From positions 1 through 8,872 of the forward strand of contig CAYXGE010000076.1 of NCBI GenBank assembly GCA_964464435.1: a stretch of DNA of 8,872 bases, given 5' to 3'. The position numbers and the translations under genes are program-made. Source of the DNA: CAYXGE01 sp964464435. GTDB lineage: Bacteria; Pseudomonadota; Gammaproteobacteria; Burkholderiales; Methylophilaceae. Under the pieces are notes generated by a model. That model ran no database searches, was not told the origin of the DNA, and was given only the letters and a program-made list of their open reading frames with translations. Shown here in pieces: positions 7,054 through 8,872 of this stretch (positions within the stretch are counted from its first letter, which is position 1; each line of letters begins with the position of its first letter).

Positions 7054-7974
7054 TTACTTCATTAAAGCACGTTTTATTGCTTTTGCATCATACTCTGGTG
7101 CTAGCAACTTAATAAAGTCAAACATATAACTTCTTAGAAAGGCATCTTTTCTGACGCCTAGATAAGTCGTGCTTGGTGGAAAAAGATGACTGACATCCAG
7201 CATCGCTAAATGGCTATCGCGTTCTTTGTCGTATGCCATATGGGCAAGCAAGCCAACCCCTAATCCTAAAGCCACATAAGTTTTGATCACATCGGCATCA
7301 ATAGCAGTTAGCACAACATTTGGTTCTACACCAGCATCATGAAACACTTTATTGACCAGTGTACTTCCAGTAAATGCATAGTCATAAGTCACTATTGGAT
7401 ACTTTGCAATAACTTTCAAAGTAAGTGTTGGTTCTTGAAGTAATGGGTGTTCGTGAGGAACGACGACGCAACGATTCCACTGATAACAGGGTAGGCAAAG
7501 TAGACTCTCATAACTACTTATACTTTCTGTCGCGATACCAATATCCGCCTCACCATGCATCACTTGTTCGGACACTTGCGTTGGGCTACCTTGATGAATA
7601 GTCAGTTTGACTTGTGGGTGTAAGGTCATAAATGACTTAACAGCCATCGGAAGTTTGTATCTTGCTTGTGTGTGTGTTGTTGCAATAGTGAGTTCACCAG
7701 TGCTGATATTGGCAAATTCCTCACCCACACGCTTAATATTTTCCATTTCATGCATCACTCTCTCAGCCAAACTTACAATAACGCTACCTGGCTCAGTAAT
7801 GCCAACTAAACGTTTACCATGACGTTGAAAAATTTGCAGATTAAGCTCATCTTCAAGCATTTGAATCTGCTTACTCACGCCTGGTTGAGAGGTATGCAAC
7901 ACTTCCGCTGCTGCTGAAATATTAAGCTTTTGTTTGACAACTTCATGAATATATTTGAGTTGATGAAATTTCAT
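7054..7974 (-). CDS. cysB: CysB-type LysR family transcriptional regulator
   Basis: The 306-aa product aligns by eye with enterobacterial CysB (324 aa) from its first residue. The N-terminal winged helix-turn-helix spans about 1-60, with the recognition segment TSQPGVSKQIQMLEDEL (28-44). A linker leads into the effector domain. Residues that bind sulfate in CysB are present at the same numbers: Thr100, Thr102 and Gln103 in ATTHTQARY, Thr149 in IATE, and Thr202 in AFTGS. Trp166 in CYQWNR is also kept. TAIDADVIKTYVALGLGVG (223-241) is another strong CysB-class block. It lacks about 18 C-terminal residues of the enterobacterial protein. In betaproteobacteria several CysB paralogues exist (CysB, Cbl/SsuR, AtsR), so the exact paralogue is open. 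It should sense sulfur status through sulfate or N-/O-acetylserine and control the divergent exporter gene and possibly its own operon. Confidence 0.92.
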   Translation of the reverse strand: MKFHQLKYIHEVVKQKLNISAAAEVLHTSQPGVSKQIQMLEDELNLQIFQRHGKRLVGITEPGSVIVSLAERVMHEMENIKRVGEEFANISTGELTIATTHTQARYKLPMAVKSFMTLHPQVKLTIHQGSPTQVSEQVMHGEADIGIATESISSYESLLCLPCYQWNRCVVVPHEHPLLQEPTLTLKVIAKYPIVTYDYAFTGSTLVNKVFHDAGVEPNVVLTAIDADVIKTYVALGLGVGLLAHMAYDKERDSHLAMLDVSHLFPPSTTYLGVRKDAFLRSYMFDFIKLLAPEYDAKAIKRALMK

Positions 7975-7982
7975 ACCGTTTA

Positions 7983-8001
7983 ATATAACTAAAAACTATA
8001 T
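7983..8001. promoter_or_regulatory. Candidate LysR-type operator in the cysB-tauE intergenic region
   Basis: ATATA and TATAT flank a 9-nt centre (ACTAAAAAC), a perfect 5-bp dyad that contains the T-N11-A spacing typical of LysR boxes. It sits just upstream of the cysB start and overlaps the -10 edge and presumed start site of the cysB promoter, as expected for autorepression. It also lies about 54-72 nt upstream of the presumed exporter transcription start, where LysR activators usually bind. The base composition is so AT-rich that chance is possible. Confidence 0.4.
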
Positions 8002-8027
8002 GATAGAACAAAAAATTATTAAATCAA
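8000..8027 (-). promoter_or_regulatory. Predicted sigma-70 promoter of cysB
   Basis: On the - strand TTGATT (8022-8027, four of six consensus bases) and TATCAT (8000-8005, five of six) are separated by 16 nt. Transcription would begin near 7993, giving a leader of about 19 nt. It overlaps both the candidate operator and the -35 region of the opposite promoter. Confidence 0.5.
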
Positions 8028-8048
8028 TCATTAAAGGGCTGATATAGT
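8019..8048 (+). promoter_or_regulatory. Predicted promoter of the TauE/SafE gene with extended -10
   Basis: TATAGT (8043-8048) is preceded by TG plus one base (8040-8042), making an extended -10. The -35 is poor (TTAAAT at 8019-8024, 18-nt spacer), which suits an activator-dependent promoter. The start would be near 8055, with a leader of about 21 nt. A small dyad, ATCA-N9-TGAT (8027-8043), lies across the spacer and could be a second regulator site. Confidence 0.45.
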
Positions 8049-8064
8049 GTGCACAAAATTTTTT

Positions 8065-8068
8065 AAGG
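8065..8068 (+). promoter_or_regulatory. Shine-Dalgarno site that fixes the GTG start of the TauE/SafE gene
   Basis: AAGG lies 7 nt before GTG at 8076-8078, an optimal spacing. No ATG in this frame gives a better start: the next residues, EFGYIIAGFVVGFLVG, already form the first membrane segment. The GTG is therefore well supported. Confidence 0.7.
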
Positions 8069-8075
8069 CGTATTT

Positions 8076-8846
8076 GTGGAATTCGGATATATCATTGCAG
8101 GCTTTGTTGTCGGGTTTTTGGTAGGCTTAACTGGTGTAGGTGGCGGCTCACTAATGACACCAATTCTATTGCTGTTTTTTCATATCAAACCAGCAGTAGC
8201 CGTTGGCACTGACTTGCTGTTTGCCTCGGTGACTAAATCTGTGGGTATTTTTGCCCACGGCAAGTTGGGGAATATCGATTGGAAAATGGTGACATTGCTC
8301 GGTATCGGTAGTGTGCCCGCTTCGATTGCCACCATTTTTTTCCTGCGCACGATGGATGTGGAATCCACTACCGCGATAGCTACAATTAAGTTTTGGTTGG
8401 GCGTGGCTTTGATTGTGACTTCTGTTGCTGTGTTGTTGAGAGCCAAGTTGATGACTGCTGTCGCCAAAGGGCAATGGATTCCAGAGCAATATGTGCCTGC
8501 TCTAACAGTCTTGCTCGGCTTGGTGTTGGGGGCTTTGGTGACATTGACTTCAGTGGGTGCGGGCGCATTGGGCGTGACGGCCTTAATCATGCTTTATCCC
8601 AAAGAAAAAATTACCACCATCGTGGGTAGCGACATTGCCCATGCGGTGCCACTGACCTTGGTGGCAGGCTTAGGACATGCGTCCATCGGTACGATTGATT
8701 ATTCGCTATTAGGGACTTTATTAATCGGTTCTGTGCCTGGCATTTACCTTGGTAGTCACATGAGTTCTAAAGTTGCTGAGCATTGGGTTCGCATTGCGCT
8801 TGCTGCCATCCTGATTTATGTAGGCTTTAAGCTCGTTTTACATTAA
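8076..8846 (+). CDS. tauE: TauE/SafE family permease (putative sulfite/organosulfonate exporter)
   Basis: The 256-aa integral membrane protein has the TauE/SafE (formerly DUF81) pattern, with two homologous halves. In the first half are GLTGVGGGSLMTP (17-29), VGTDLLFASVTKSVG (43-57) and GSVPASI (78-84). In the second are TLTSVGAGALGVTAL (156-170), VGSDIAHAVPLTLVAG (183-198) and GSVPGIYLGS (218-227). About eight hydrophobic segments are visible, with a short polar loop around 124-139. Members export sulfite, sulfoacetate or related anions, or serve other sulfur and anion transport roles. The symbol marks the family, not a proven substrate. Divergence from a cysB-type regulator supports a sulfur role. 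The gene starts with GTG, supported by AAGG at 7 nt. The 26 bases after the stop show no terminator. Confidence 0.88.
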   Translation: MEFGYIIAGFVVGFLVGLTGVGGGSLMTPILLLFFHIKPAVAVGTDLLFASVTKSVGIFAHGKLGNIDWKMVTLLGIGSVPASIATIFFLRTMDVESTTAIATIKFWLGVALIVTSVAVLLRAKLMTAVAKGQWIPEQYVPALTVLLGLVLGALVTLTSVGAGALGVTALIMLYPKEKITTIVGSDIAHAVPLTLVAGLGHASIGTIDYSLLGTLLIGSVPGIYLGSHMSSKVAEHWVRIALAAILIYVGFKLVLH

Positions 8847-8872
8847 AATAACGCCTCTTTTGAAAAATGAAC

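Noticed and set aside
8180..8590. 136-aa - strand frame opposite the TauE/SafE gene
   Set aside because: Overlaps conserved TauE/SafE blocks antisense; no ribosome site and no homology that I recognise.
8847..8872. Possible terminator or next gene after the TauE/SafE stop
   Set aside because: Only 26 bases remain and they show neither a hairpin nor a credible start.

Overview
The window looks like chromosomal DNA of a moderately AT-rich betaproteobacterium. A Methylotenera-like member of the Methylophilaceae is my best guess. This rests on the VPxPAAAWLFGSAL...GWRKR sorting tail at the left edge, a TIGR03790-type protein (a family reported only from exosortase-bearing genomes), a diguanylate cyclase with a betaproteobacterial-style N-terminus, and a CysB-type regulator facing a TauE/SafE exporter. 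The genus is inference from protein flavour only. I see no mobile element, CRISPR array, tRNA or rRNA.

Layout: (i) 1-84, + strand: the last 27 codons of a PEP-CTERM/VPLPA-CTERM exported protein, followed by a strong hairpin terminator (99-125). (ii) 124-3829, - strand, transcribed right to left: a diguanylate cyclase (GGDEF, intact active site and I-site), a secreted TIGR03790-family protein, and a YigZ/IMPACT-family protein, packed closely enough for one transcript. (iii) 3964-7974, - strand: a cysB-like LysR regulator, a small DUF302 lipoprotein, a HerA/YjgR-type ATPase (DUF853) and an AI-2E/PerM-family membrane protein. Gaps are about 20, 28 and 2 nt, so this is a likely operon. A 134-nt spacer separates it from block ii. 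(iv) 8076-8846, + strand: a TauE/SafE permease, divergent from cysB across a 101-nt intergenic region that carries overlapping promoters and a LysR-box-like palindrome.

Functional reading: the divergent cysB/tauE pair points to sulfur-responsive control of sulfite or organosulfonate export. The PEP-CTERM tail and TIGR03790 protein indicate the exosortase surface-protein/EPS system. The cyclase directly upstream of the TIGR03790 gene suggests, without proving it, a link between c-di-GMP and that system. The ATPase/AI-2E/lipoprotein group has no obvious shared function. Most of the window is ordinary chromosomal content. The least understood parts are the TIGR03790 protein and the cysB-led operon. 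No gene-free stretch exceeds 300 bases.
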